Of a stretch of 64,000 bases of DNA, positions 11,358 to 18,894 are shown piece after piece. The position numbers and the translations under genes are program-made. A model generated the notes under the pieces. The model ran no database searches, was not told the origin of the DNA, and was given only the letters and a program-made list of their open reading frames with translations. The stretch lies in assembly GCF_000230695.2 (NCBI RefSeq), contig NC_020541.1:1178001-1242000 (forward strand). The letters run 5' to 3'. Origin of the DNA: Rhodanobacter denitrificans (lineage in GTDB: Bacteria; Pseudomonadota; Gammaproteobacteria; Xanthomonadales; Rhodanobacteraceae). How positions within the stretch are numbered: the first letter of the stretch is position 1; the number at the start of each line of letters is the position of its first letter.

Positions 11358-12131
11358 GTGAAGAACCGTTGGCGGGCGATGCTCGCATTCGTCGTGTTGT
11401 GGCTGCTGTACCAGTCGGCCGAAGGCGTCGGCGGACGCTGGCTGCACAGTTTTCCGGTGCAGGCCGGCCTGGTGCTCTCGTGCGTGCTGGTGGCCTGGCC
11501 GCTGTCGCGCTGGCTCGGCTATCGCGGCTACGGCGCGTACGCGCTGACCCGTCGTCATGGCTGGCAGACATGGTTGCCAGCCGGCTTGTTGCTGGCCGTG
11601 CTGGCGAAGTTTGCCGCAGTGCGGCTCGGCCTGGCCTGGGGCGTCTATGCGCCCGACCCGCAGACAGCCAGCGGCGGCGTGGCCAGCCTGCTGTCCGCGC
11701 TGCCGTTGCTGTTGCTTTCCACCTTCGTGGCATCGCTGGCCGAGGACATCCTGACCCGCGGCTTCTGGTATCGCGCCGCCGACGTGCACTGGCGCGGCGG
11801 TGTGGTGTTCGTGCTGGCATCCAGCACGATCTACGTGCTCAACCACATCTACCGTCTTGCCGACGGCCCGCTGGAGTGGTTCACGTTGTTCAGCTTCGGG
11901 CTGGCTTATGCCGCCGCGTTGTGGCGCAGTGGCAGCCTGTGGGCAGCGGTCGGCCTGCATTGGGGCTGGAACCTGGGCAACGGCGTGGTCGATGCCACGC
12001 TGCCCGCGACCGTGGTGGATGCGCGGATGGCTCCCTGTCTGTCCATCGGTGCACACCTGCTGATGCTGTTGCTGGTACTGGCCTTGCCGACATCGCGCGT
12101 GGCCTCACAGGTGGTAGACGAACGCCAGTGA
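11358..12131 (+). CDS. CPBP-family intramembrane metalloprotease-like protein
   Basis: The 257-residue protein has about seven hydrophobic segments. Motif 1 of the CPBP/Abi family appears as E129-D-I-L-T-R134-G, where most members have EExxxR; motif 2 is the NH in VLNHIYR (His163), and motif 3 is HWGWN (His201 and Asn205). These residues form the glutamate/histidine active site of intramembrane proteases such as Rce1. The GTG at 11358 has GGGGC just upstream; an ATG at 11379 is an alternative. The EE to ED change may affect activity. The gene's 3-prime end overlaps the convergent porin gene by 27 bases. Confidence 0.82.
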   Translation: MKNRWRAMLAFVVLWLLYQSAEGVGGRWLHSFPVQAGLVLSCVLVAWPLSRWLGYRGYGAYALTRRHGWQTWLPAGLLLAVLAKFAAVRLGLAWGVYAPDPQTASGGVASLLSALPLLLLSTFVASLAEDILTRGFWYRAADVHWRGGVVFVLASSTIYVLNHIYRLADGPLEWFTLFSFGLAYAAALWRSGSLWAAVGLHWGWNLGNGVVDATLPATVVDARMAPCLSIGAHLLMLLLVLALPTSRVASQVVDERQ

Positions 12132-12887
12132 TTCCGACAGCTGCGTGCGCGAGCCGTAACGGGTAACCAGCGGACTGTCGGCAGCATCGCCGAGCAAGCG
12201 CCCGTAGACCAGCGCCAGCGCCATGCCGGTGTGCCGGCTGGTGGGCATGAACAGGTTGTACTCCAGCGAGGCCAGCTGGCTGCCGGCGCCAGGTTGCCAC
12301 GCGCGCACCGACAAGGCGCGCGCGGCTTGCGGACCGATGCCGAAGAAGCGGTTCATCGCCGGCGCGTTCATCGCCTGCCAGTGCAACTCGAAGGATTGCT
12401 CCAGCAGGCCGATCGGCGGCGGGTCCCATTCCGCATACAGCTCCAGATAGGCGCCGGCGCCGTTGATGTCGTGGCGGAGGCTGCCGCCCACGTCGAGCTG
12501 CCGGTTGAGCTGCCATTCGAGGTAGCCGCCCAGGTTGATCCGCGGCGCCAGCGACGGGATCTTCCCGCCCAGGCTGCCGAGGTCGTCGCGCGAGCGACCC
12601 CATTGGTAATCGCCATGGATGCCGGCGTGCCATGTGTCGCCGTGGACCAGCTGGATCTGCAGCCCGTCCAGGGTGGAGAAGCTGCCGCGACCGGGCAGTT
12701 CGATGTCGATGTACGGCAGCGGCTCGCTGTGCTGGTTGCTGGCGCCGGGCCAGCTGGGCATGCGTTGCATGCCGACGCCGACGGCGAGCGTGGTCGGCTC
12801 GGCCGCTGCGGTGCAGCCCGGCAGCCACAGCAGGCACGCGGCCAGCAGCAGGCCAAGTTGCAACGGGATGGCGCAGTGGTTCGGCAT
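12105..12887 (-). CDS. MipA/OmpV-family outer-membrane protein
   Basis: The 260-residue product begins with a signal sequence (MPNHCAIPLQLGLLLAACLL) containing LPGC and an alternative AAA-E processing site. The mature part has alternating strands typical of an outer-membrane barrel: VGVGMQRMPSWPGA, LPYIDIEL, RINLGGYLEWQLN, and a C-terminal ESLAFVYHL, ending with the aromatic-x-aromatic-hydrophobic pattern used for barrel insertion. This agrees with MipA/OmpV, a family linked to murein-hydrolase scaffolding or porin roles. The ATG at 12887 gives the cleanest signal peptide; an upstream extension to 12950 is less likely. Confidence 0.85.
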   Translation of the reverse strand: MPNHCAIPLQLGLLLAACLLWLPGCTAAAEPTTLAVGVGMQRMPSWPGASNQHSEPLPYIDIELPGRGSFSTLDGLQIQLVHGDTWHAGIHGDYQWGRSRDDLGSLGGKIPSLAPRINLGGYLEWQLNRQLDVGGSLRHDINGAGAYLELYAEWDPPPIGLLEQSFELHWQAMNAPAMNRFFGIGPQAARALSVRAWQPGAGSQLASLEYNLFMPTSRHTGMALALVYGRLLGDAADSPLVTRYGSRTQLSESLAFVYHL

Positions 12888-13027
12888 GGGGTGGCAGCAT
12901 ACGGGCTGCCGGCGTGCTTCAGCGGGCGACACGGTGCGTACGCTCAGCATCCGTTCGGAAAGGGGAAAGGGCGCCGAAAGACAGCGTTCCTAGGCTGCAC
13001 CACATCATCCATGCGAGTGTGCCGACG

Positions 13028-13729
13028 ATGCCCGTTTCCGGCTGGACCATCCTGTGCGATTTCGACGGCACCATTTCCGTCGAGGATGTGATCGACTCGC
13101 TGCTCGATCGTTTCGGTCGTCCCGGCTGGGAAGTGCTGGAGCAGGATTGGCGCGCCGGCCGGATCGGTTCGCGCGAGTGCATGGCCGGCCAGGTCGACCT
13201 GCTGCAGATGAGCCGCGCCGAACTCGATGCGCACCTGGCCGAGATGTGGATCGACCATGCGTTTCCGGGTTTCGTGGCGAAGGCGCGCGAGCTCGGCGTG
13301 CCGATCCGCGTGGTCAGCGACGGCCTCGATTATGCGATCCACCGCATCCTCGGCCGCTACGGCCTGGACGACCTGCCACTGGCGGCGAACCACCTGGCGC
13401 CGGCCGAACCGCCGCGGCAGTGGCAGCTGACCTCGCCGTTCCAGGCGGACGGTTGCCGCAGCGGCACCTGCAAGTGCGCCTGCGTGGGTCAAGCCCGCGA
13501 GACGGGGGCGAAGACCCTGCTGATCGGCGACGGCGCCTCGGATTTCTGCGCTGCCGACCGCGTCGACTTCGTGTTCGCCAAGCACCGCCTGATCGAGCAC
13601 TGCCGCGCCGCCGGCATCCCCTACGTGCCGATCACCGGCTTCGAGGACGCGCTCGAGTTCTTGCCGCGACTGCTCGACGGCAGCCTGTCCGGCCATCCCA
13701 CCGCAACCGCATCGGCGACGACAGCCTGA
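13028..13729 (+). CDS. HAD-IB phosphatase, MtnX-like
   Basis: The 233-residue protein has HAD motif I DFDGTI (Asp11 nucleophile, Asp13 acid/base), motif II in RVVSDGLDY, and motif IV LLIGDGASDFCAA. Its GRIGSRECMAGQVDLL cap segment is typical of the MtnX/PSP-like subgroup. MtnX dephosphorylates a methionine-salvage intermediate, but no other salvage gene is present, so the substrate could be another phosphomonoester. A CKCAC cysteine cluster near residues 150-156 is notable and also occurs in relatives as I recall them. It lies 47 bases upstream of a class III aminotransferase and both are probably one transcription unit. Confidence 0.85.
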   Translation: MPVSGWTILCDFDGTISVEDVIDSLLDRFGRPGWEVLEQDWRAGRIGSRECMAGQVDLLQMSRAELDAHLAEMWIDHAFPGFVAKARELGVPIRVVSDGLDYAIHRILGRYGLDDLPLAANHLAPAEPPRQWQLTSPFQADGCRSGTCKCACVGQARETGAKTLLIGDGASDFCAADRVDFVFAKHRLIEHCRAAGIPYVPITGFEDALEFLPRLLDGSLSGHPTATASATTA

Positions 13730-13776
13730 GCGGTCGCCTTGCCACCCATCCCCCGCTCTCCGACTCCGGACTCCCG

Positions 13777-15180
13777 ATGAATGTTTTCGACAAGAACGCT
13801 TCCGTGGTGATCGACGACGCCGAGCTGCTCGCCGACGAGGCGAAGTACAGCTCGTTCGGCGACACCGTGCACTACGTCGACCCGCCAAAGATCTTCCGCC
13901 ACGGCGAAGGCAGCTACATGTTCGACACCGCCGGCACACCGTTCCTGGATCTGCAGATGTGGTACTCGGCGGTCAACTTCGGTTACGGCAACAAGCGCCT
14001 CAACGACACGCTGAAGCGCCAGATCGACCTGCTGCCGCAGGTGGCCAGCCAGTACCTGCACCAGACCCGCATCGAGCTGGCCAAGACGGTGGCGCTGGAC
14101 GCGAAGAAGAAGTTCGGCCTGGACGGCCGCGTGCACTTCAACGTGGGCGGCGCGCAGGCGATCGAGGATTCGCTCAAGCTGGTGCGCAACTACAAGAACG
14201 GCAAGAGCCTGATGTTCGCCTTCGAGGGCGGCTACCACGGCCGCACCCTGGGCGCCTCGTCGATCACCTCCAGCTACCGCTACCGCCGCCGCTTCGGCCA
14301 CTTCGGCGAGCGCGCGATGTTCCTGCCGTTCCCGTACCCGTTCCGCCGCCCGAAGGGCATGACGGCGGAGGAGTACTCGGACGCCTGCGTGAACCAGTTC
14401 GCGCGCCTGTTCGAGACCGAATACAACGGTGTGTGGGATCCGAAAACGAACCAGTGCGAATACGCCGCGTTCTACGTCGAGCCGATCCAGGGCACCGGCG
14501 GCTACGTCGTGCCGCCGATGAACTTCTTCAAGGACCTGAAAAAGGTGCTCGACCAGTACGGCATCCTGCTGGTGGTGGACGAGATCCAGATGGGTTTCTG
14601 GCGCACCGGCAAGCTGTGGTCGATCGAGCACTTCGGCGTGACGCCGGACGTGATCGTGTTCGGCAAGGCGCTTACCAACGGCCTCAACCCGCTGTCCGGC
14701 CTGTGGGCGCGCGAGGAGATGATCAACCCCACCATCTTCCCGCCGGGCTCCACCCACAGCACGTTCAACTCCAACCCGCTGGGCACCGCGCTGGGCCTCG
14801 AAGTCATCAAGATGGGTTACGAGCTGGACTACGAGAAGACCGTGCCAGTGAAGGGCGCGCATTTCCTCGAAGGCCTGCGCGGACTGCAGAAGAAGCACAA
14901 GGAAATCGGCGACGTGGATGGTCTGGGCCTGGCGCTGCGTGCCGAGATATGCACCGACGACGGCTTCACCCCGAACAAGGCGCTGCTCGACAAGATGGTC
15001 GACATCGGCCTGGCCGGCGACCTCACGCACAACGGCAAGAAGATCGGCCTCGTGCTCGACGTGGGCGGCTGGTACAAGAACGTGATCACGTTTGCGCCGT
15101 CGCTGGACATCACGCATGAGGAGATTGATCTGGCGATCAGCCTGCTGGATCAGCTGCTGACCAAGGCGAAGAAGGGCTGA
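13777..15180 (+). CDS. Class III PLP-dependent aminotransferase
   Basis: The 467-residue enzyme has the class III architecture: VGGAQAIEDSLKL around residue 123, EGGYHGRTLGASS at 150-162, the PLP-binding aspartate in LLVVDEIQMGF (Asp268) and Lys297 in VFGKALTNGL as the Schiff-base lysine. The family includes 4-aminobutyrate, ornithine and diaminobutyrate transaminases; nothing visible fixes the substrate. It follows the HAD phosphatase and is closed by a strong intrinsic terminator 18 bases after the stop, so the two genes form an operon. Confidence 0.9.
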   Translation: MNVFDKNASVVIDDAELLADEAKYSSFGDTVHYVDPPKIFRHGEGSYMFDTAGTPFLDLQMWYSAVNFGYGNKRLNDTLKRQIDLLPQVASQYLHQTRIELAKTVALDAKKKFGLDGRVHFNVGGAQAIEDSLKLVRNYKNGKSLMFAFEGGYHGRTLGASSITSSYRYRRRFGHFGERAMFLPFPYPFRRPKGMTAEEYSDACVNQFARLFETEYNGVWDPKTNQCEYAAFYVEPIQGTGGYVVPPMNFFKDLKKVLDQYGILLVVDEIQMGFWRTGKLWSIEHFGVTPDVIVFGKALTNGLNPLSGLWAREEMINPTIFPPGSTHSTFNSNPLGTALGLEVIKMGYELDYEKTVPVKGAHFLEGLRGLQKKHKEIGDVDGLGLALRAEICTDDGFTPNKALLDKMVDIGLAGDLTHNGKKIGLVLDVGGWYKNVITFAPSLDITHEEIDLAISLLDQLLTKAKKG

Positions 15181-15198
15181 TACGCGTATAGCGGATGG

Positions 15199-15229
15199 AA
15201 GGCCCGGCAGGCGACTGCCGGGCCTTTTT
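15199..15229 (+). terminator. Intrinsic terminator after the aminotransferase
   Basis: A perfect 12-bp stem (AAGGCCCGGCAG with CTGCCGGGCCTT, loop GCGA) runs directly into a T run. It lies 18 bases after the aminotransferase stop codon. Confidence 0.95.
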
Positions 15230-15255
15230 CATGTCCGCGACTTTCTCCCTCTCCC

Positions 15256-15610
15256 CGTCATGCCTGCGAAGGCAGGCATCGCACTTCATCCACCATGCCT
15301 GCGACGGCCAGCTCTCTGCCGCGTCCCCCATGCTCGTCATGCCTGCGAAGGCAGGCATCGCGTTTCATCCGTCATGCCTGCGACGGCCAGCTCTCTGCCG
15401 CGCCCCCATGCTCGTCATGCCTGCGAAGGCAGGCATCGCATTTCATCCACCATGCCTGCGACGGCCAGCTCTCTGCCGCGCCCCCCGTGCTCGTCATGCC
15501 TGCGAAGGCAGGCATCGCATTTCATCCACCATGCCTGCGACGGCCAGTTCTCTGCCGCGCCCCCCATGCTCGTCATGCCTGCGAAGGCAGGCATCGCACG
15601 TCATGCCTGC
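15256..15610 (+). repeat. 79-bp tandem repeat array, about 4.5 units, each with a CGTCATGCCTGC hairpin
   Basis: CGTCATGCCTGCGAAGGCAG recurs at 15256, 15335, 15413, 15492 and 15571, giving a period of 78-79 bases. Each unit contains a hairpin (ATGCCTGC/GCAGGCAT around GAAG) and a second, imperfect ATGCCTGCGACGGCCAG copy, then a C-rich spacer. Units differ by a few substitutions, including C-run length. All three forward frames stay open across much of it, which yields apparent proteins that are almost certainly not real. There are no unique spacers, so it is not a CRISPR. Confidence 0.92.
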
Positions 15611-15629
15611 GACGGAGCTTCCAGGCAGG

Positions 15630-15960
15630 CCAAAGCTTTCGTCTGCCTGCGGCAGCCGAGCTACTTTCTCTTTGCGTGCTCAAAGAGAAAGAGCACCCCG
15701 CTTGGCGCTTGCCGGGCATCGGGCAACTGCTCCCTGCGTTGCCTCAACTCGGGCATCCATGCCCTCGCCTGCCCGGCAAGTCCGTGAGCCGGGGCCGGGC
15801 TTTTCGACAGGGCATCCTGCCCTGGCGAAAAGGAGCCGACATCCTTGTCGGCTCCCGCTGCGCGGCCTGTCGTCCCCGCCTCACCGCCGCACAGGGGCCC
15901 CGGGTAGAGCAGCGCGCCATCCTGGCGCGCACTCGGTGCGCAACCGCTTCGCGGTCGCGA
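15630..15960 (-). repeat. Dispersed multi-hairpin element, copy A (GGA-loop strand is minus)
   Basis: Copy A shares long identities with 16860-17165 (opposite orientation) and 52520-52815 (same orientation). Read on the minus strand its hairpins are GCGCGCCA-GGA-TGGCGCGC (15912-15930), GAGCCGACA-AGGA-TGTCGGCTC (15833-15854), CAGGGCA-GGA-TGCCCTG (15808-15824), a branched stem closed by CTTGCCGGGCA/TGCCCGGCAAG, and CTTTCTCTTTG/CAAAGAGAAAG (15664-15691). Stems differ between copies but remain paired. Apparent reading frames across it are ignored. From 15961 to 16077 the sequence is AT-richer with no gene seen. Together with the tandem array this explains the gene-free stretch 15232-16077. Confidence 0.88.
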
Positions 15961-16077
15961 GAGCAGGGCGCGGCGGCAAAGGGAACGTCCTCTATCGGCC
16001 AGAAGCAGTCACTCGCCACAGTCAGTTATCGGGCAAAGATAAAGTATCGGCAGCTCAATCAGAGAAGCCGGGTCGCC

Positions 16078-16638
16078 TCAGGCGCGCACCCCAATCCACA
16101 AGGCGACGCCGTGACGTTCTGACTGAGGGTCGTCGGTGAAGACAACCGGCTGGTAATTGACACCTGCTGCGTCGAGCGCACTCATGAGACGTCGCTTGTC
16201 GGATGTCTCGGGACCACTGAGTTCCACGCCCATCGTGGTGTTCGTCATGCCGCCGAACCACGTAATATCAAGGCCGCCTGCCTTCAGCGCTTCACAGACC
16301 TGAGCGTGATATGCGGCTGGTTCAGCCTCATGACGGTTGTGTGCGACCCATACCCTAAAGGGCGGACCTTCGCGCAGCTTCTCTGCAATTTTTAGGGATT
16401 GTTTTGGCGTGAGGGCTCGTGGGCGAAGAGGAGTCAGCTCTCGGTTGTTTGCGATACGGCTCACGATTGGAGCCATGGCGGCAATGCAGCCACTGACGAC
16501 TGCCGTTTTGGTCCAACCATACCCACCAGCTGCAGCTGATACCGAAGCTGACAACACGGTGGTGACGAAAGCGACGCGGTCCAAGAATTGGATGGCGCTC
16601 ATTGGCAACCCATTTTCGAATTGAGGCGAGACGGACAT
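16078..16638 (-). CDS. Orphan protein with N-terminal membrane segments, unknown function
   Basis: I do not recognise this 186-residue protein. Residues about 16-45 are hydrophobic (FVTTVLSASVSAAAGGYGWT, then VVSGCIAAMAPIV), giving one or two membrane helices. Residues 75-186 form a soluble domain with PFRVWVAHNRHEAEPAAYHA, a GGLDITWFGGMTNTTMGVEL strand pair, SALDAAGVNYQPVVF and VALWIGVRA, which reads like an alpha/beta fold. Base composition is less GC-biased than its neighbours. It is bracketed by inverted copies of the multi-hairpin element, which fits a horizontally acquired cassette. ATG at 16638 has AGAGAGG upstream; ATG at 16602 is possible. It is unlike any housekeeping gene here. Confidence 0.6.
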   Translation of the reverse strand: MSVSPQFENGLPMSAIQFLDRVAFVTTVLSASVSAAAGGYGWTKTAVVSGCIAAMAPIVSRIANNRELTPLRPRALTPKQSLKIAEKLREGPPFRVWVAHNRHEAEPAAYHAQVCEALKAGGLDITWFGGMTNTTMGVELSGPETSDKRRLMSALDAAGVNYQPVVFTDDPQSERHGVALWIGVRA

Positions 16639-16859
16639 TGCACCACAGACCTCTCTGGCTGGGGCAGCAAAAAATCAGCAGTTGCCTTCAACGATGCAAC
16701 CACTGCTACCAGCGTCCGAATTCAGGCGATCATTATCAGTGGATCGAACTTCCGCAAAGGGTCGCAAGCGGTCGATCAGCAATTGGCTTTGGAGCTCTTG
16801 CCCTCGTGGGGAACGTGACAGTTCGCGTGCGGTGCTGTGGCTTTGCTCCGGCTTTCTCC

Positions 16860-17165
16860 AGAAGTGCGGGCCAGGATGGCCCGCTGCTCTACCGGGGCCC
16901 CTGTGCGGCGGTGAGGCGGGGTCGACAGGCCGCGCAGCGGGAGCCGACAAGGATGTCGGCTCCTTTTCGCCAGGGCAGGATGCCCTGTCGAAAAGCCCGG
17001 CCCCGGCTCACGGACTTGCCGGGCAGGCGAGGGCATGGATGCCCGAGTTGAGGCAACGCAGGGAGCAGTTGCCCGATGCCCGGCAAGCGCCAAGCGGGGT
17101 GGCCTTTCTCTTTGGCCACGCAAAGAGAAAGTAACTCGGCTGCCGTAGGCAGACGAAAGCTCTTG
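16860..17165 (+). repeat. Dispersed multi-hairpin element, copy B (GGA-loop strand is plus)
   Basis: Copy B is the reverse complement of copy A with scattered substitutions. Hairpins in plus-strand order: GCGGGCCA-GGA-TGGCCCGC (16866-16884); GAGCCGACA-AGGA-TGTCGGCTC (16941-16962); CAGGGCA-GGA-TGCCCTG flanked by TTTTCG/CGAAAA (16964-16994); an 11-bp stem CTTGCCGGGCA/TGCCCGGCAAG (17015-17025 with 17077-17087) enclosing GGGCA-TGGA-TGCCC (17031-17044) and GGCAAC/GTTGCC with an AGGGA-containing loop (17052-17073); and CTTTCTCTTTG/CAAAGAGAAAG (17104-17131). The preceding 16639-16859 shows no gene or repeat that I can recognise. Confidence 0.88.
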
Positions 17166-17193
17166 CTCTCAAATGCCGTCGCGCCAAGCAAGA

Positions 17194-17279
17194 GCATCGC
17201 GCGCAAGCGCGCTCCTACAAGGCATTCGTCGTCTTGCGCGGCGACTGAAGCGCGATTCCTGCCTTCGCAGGAATGACGA
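17194..17279. repeat. Two short REP-like palindromes
   Basis: GCATCGCGCGCAAGCGCGC at 17194-17212, followed by TCCTAC, is one palindromic unit; the same consensus occurs twice at 51574-51644. ATTCCTGC/GCAGGAAT (17253-17272) followed by GACG is the reverse complement of the unit at 28382. Both end close to the ketosynthase stop and are non-coding. Confidence 0.75.
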
Positions 17280-17302
17280 GCAAGCAAGATCGGGGCTTCC
17301 GG

Positions 17303-18532
17303 CTACGGTGCCCGCTTCAACGCCAGCACCGCGTTCAACCCCCCGAACGCGAACGAATTGCTGAGCACCGCCCGCACCGGCATCTCGCGCGCCACGTTCG
17401 GCACGTAGTCGAGGTCGCAGGCAGGGTCGACCTGGTCGAGGTTGGCGGTGGGCGGCACCACGCTGTCGCGCAGCGCGCCGATCGCGGCGACCAGTTCCAG
17501 CGCACCGGAGGCGCCGAGCGCGTGGCCGTGCATGGACTTGGTGGAGGACACCGCGAGGCGGTCGGCGTACGCGCCGAAGGCCAGGCGGATCGCGCGCGTC
17601 TCGGTGGCGTCGTTGGCCTGGGTGCCGGTGCCGTGGGCGTTGATGTAATCCACGTCTTGCGGGTTCAGTTCGGCCTCTGCCAGTGCCAGGCGCATCGCCG
17701 TAGCGGCGCCTTCGGCGCTGGGCATCACGATGTCGCTGGCGTCGGCGCTCATGCCGGTGCCGGCCAGTTCGGCGAGGATGGTGGCGCCACGCGCCTGCGC
17801 GTGCTCCAGCGATTCCAGCACGAAGATGCCGGCGCCTTCGCCGAGCACCAGGCCGCGCCGGTTCGCGCTGAACGGACGGCAGGTGTCGTCGGCCACGACG
17901 CGCATCGCCTCCCATGCGCGCAGCGCGCCGTAGGTGAGGCAGGCTTCGGTGCCGCCGGTGACGGCGGCGTCGGCCATGCCGTAACGGATCATCTGCGCGG
18001 CCTGGATGATCGCGTGGTTGGCCGAGGCGCAGGCGCTGGCCACGGCGTAGGTGGGGCCGTGCAGGCCGTACGCGATGCTGATCTGGCTGGCCGAGGCGTT
18101 GGTCATCAGCCGCACGATGGTGAGCGGGTGCGCGCGCTGTGCGTTCTCGGCATACAGGCGCCGGCTCTGCTCGTCCTGGGTGGTCTCGCCGCCCACGCCG
18201 GTACCCACGATCACCGCGGTACGCAGGCCCAGGCCGCCGGCGAAGTCCACGCCGGACTGCGCCACCGCCTCGCGCGCCGCGTGCAGCGCGAACTCCGAGG
18301 TGCGGTCGAGCAGGGGCAGGGTGCGCTCGTCGATGTGGGCGGCGGGGTCGAAACTCTCCGGTACCTGGGCGGCGACCTTCACGCGCAGGCGTTCGGCATC
18401 CGGGTGCCGCAGCGGGCCGATCGCACTGCGGCCCTCGCGCAGGCCCTGCCACAGTGCCGCGGCGCCCACGCCCAGCGGGCTGATCGCACCCATGCCGGTG
18501 ATCACCACCCGGCGCGTCGATACGGTCGGCAT
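17303..18532 (-). CDS. Beta-ketoacyl-ACP synthase II-type ketosynthase (FabF-like)
   Basis: The 409-residue ketosynthase has the thiolase-fold catalytic triad Cys168 (VASACASANHAI), His300 (DYINAHGTGTQANDATE) and His337 (TKSMHGHALGASG), with Lys332. These are the KAS I/II residues for decarboxylative condensation of malonyl-ACP with an acyl primer. It is translationally coupled to a dedicated ACP immediately upstream (TGATG overlap at 18532), rather than lying in a fabDGF cluster, which points to a specialised acyl chain rather than bulk fatty acid synthesis. No ketoreductase or dehydratase is adjacent. The start (MPTVSTRRVVITGMGAISP) is family-typical. Confidence 0.93.
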   Translation of the reverse strand: MPTVSTRRVVITGMGAISPLGVGAAALWQGLREGRSAIGPLRHPDAERLRVKVAAQVPESFDPAAHIDERTLPLLDRTSEFALHAAREAVAQSGVDFAGGLGLRTAVIVGTGVGGETTQDEQSRRLYAENAQRAHPLTIVRLMTNASASQISIAYGLHGPTYAVASACASANHAIIQAAQMIRYGMADAAVTGGTEACLTYGALRAWEAMRVVADDTCRPFSANRRGLVLGEGAGIFVLESLEHAQARGATILAELAGTGMSADASDIVMPSAEGAATAMRLALAEAELNPQDVDYINAHGTGTQANDATETRAIRLAFGAYADRLAVSSTKSMHGHALGASGALELVAAIGALRDSVVPPTANLDQVDPACDLDYVPNVAREMPVRAVLSNSFAFGGLNAVLALKRAP

Positions 18533-18804
18533 CACTTGCTTCCTTCGCCCGTGGCGGCCTTGTCGTCCAGCGCTTTCTGCACCGCGTCGACCAGGCTCTG
18601 CGCGGTGTCGGTGTCGAAGTTGGCGCCCTGCTGGTCGGGGAAGTTGATGTTGAAGTGTTCCTCGATGTCGAAGATCATCTCGATCGCTTCCAGCGAGGCG
18701 ACGCCCAGGTCCTTCAGGGTGGATTCGGGCCTGATCGTCGCCACCTCGATCTTGGCCTGCTTGGCGATGATCTCGAATACCTGCTGCTGGATCGTTGCGG
18801 TCAT
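18532..18804 (-). CDS. Acyl carrier protein paired with the ketosynthase
   Basis: The 90-residue acidic, all-helical protein has the phosphopantetheine site as DLGVASLEAIEMIFDIEEHF, with Ser37 the expected attachment residue. The canonical aspartate before that serine (DSL) is alanine here (ASL), so this is not the housekeeping AcpP. The C-terminal tail (KAATGEGSK) is flexible. AAGGAC precedes the ATG. Its stop overlaps the ketosynthase start, so they are made together. It is divergent from the acetyltransferase gene at 18895 across 90 bases, a likely shared promoter region. Confidence 0.9.
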   Translation of the reverse strand: MTATIQQQVFEIIAKQAKIEVATIRPESTLKDLGVASLEAIEMIFDIEEHFNINFPDQQGANFDTDTAQSLVDAVQKALDDKAATGEGSK

Positions 18805-18894
18805 GACGATGTCCTTCGGTGGCAGACAGTGATGGAAGGCCCGCGCAAGGTGTCTGGTGCAGGCTGCGCACAGTCTAGGCAAACTCGCTTACTC

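Noticed and set aside
15256..15610. CRISPR array
   Set aside because: The units are 79 bases long and near-identical throughout. There are no unique spacers and no cas genes.
15195..16139. A long protein-coding gene across the repeats
   Set aside because: Frames are open only because the repeat units are multiples that avoid stops; the translation is repetitive low-complexity sequence and three frames are open together.
16602..17051. A plus-strand gene upstream of and through copy B
   Set aside because: It overlaps the start of the orphan gene antisense and translates repeat sequence; no domain seen.
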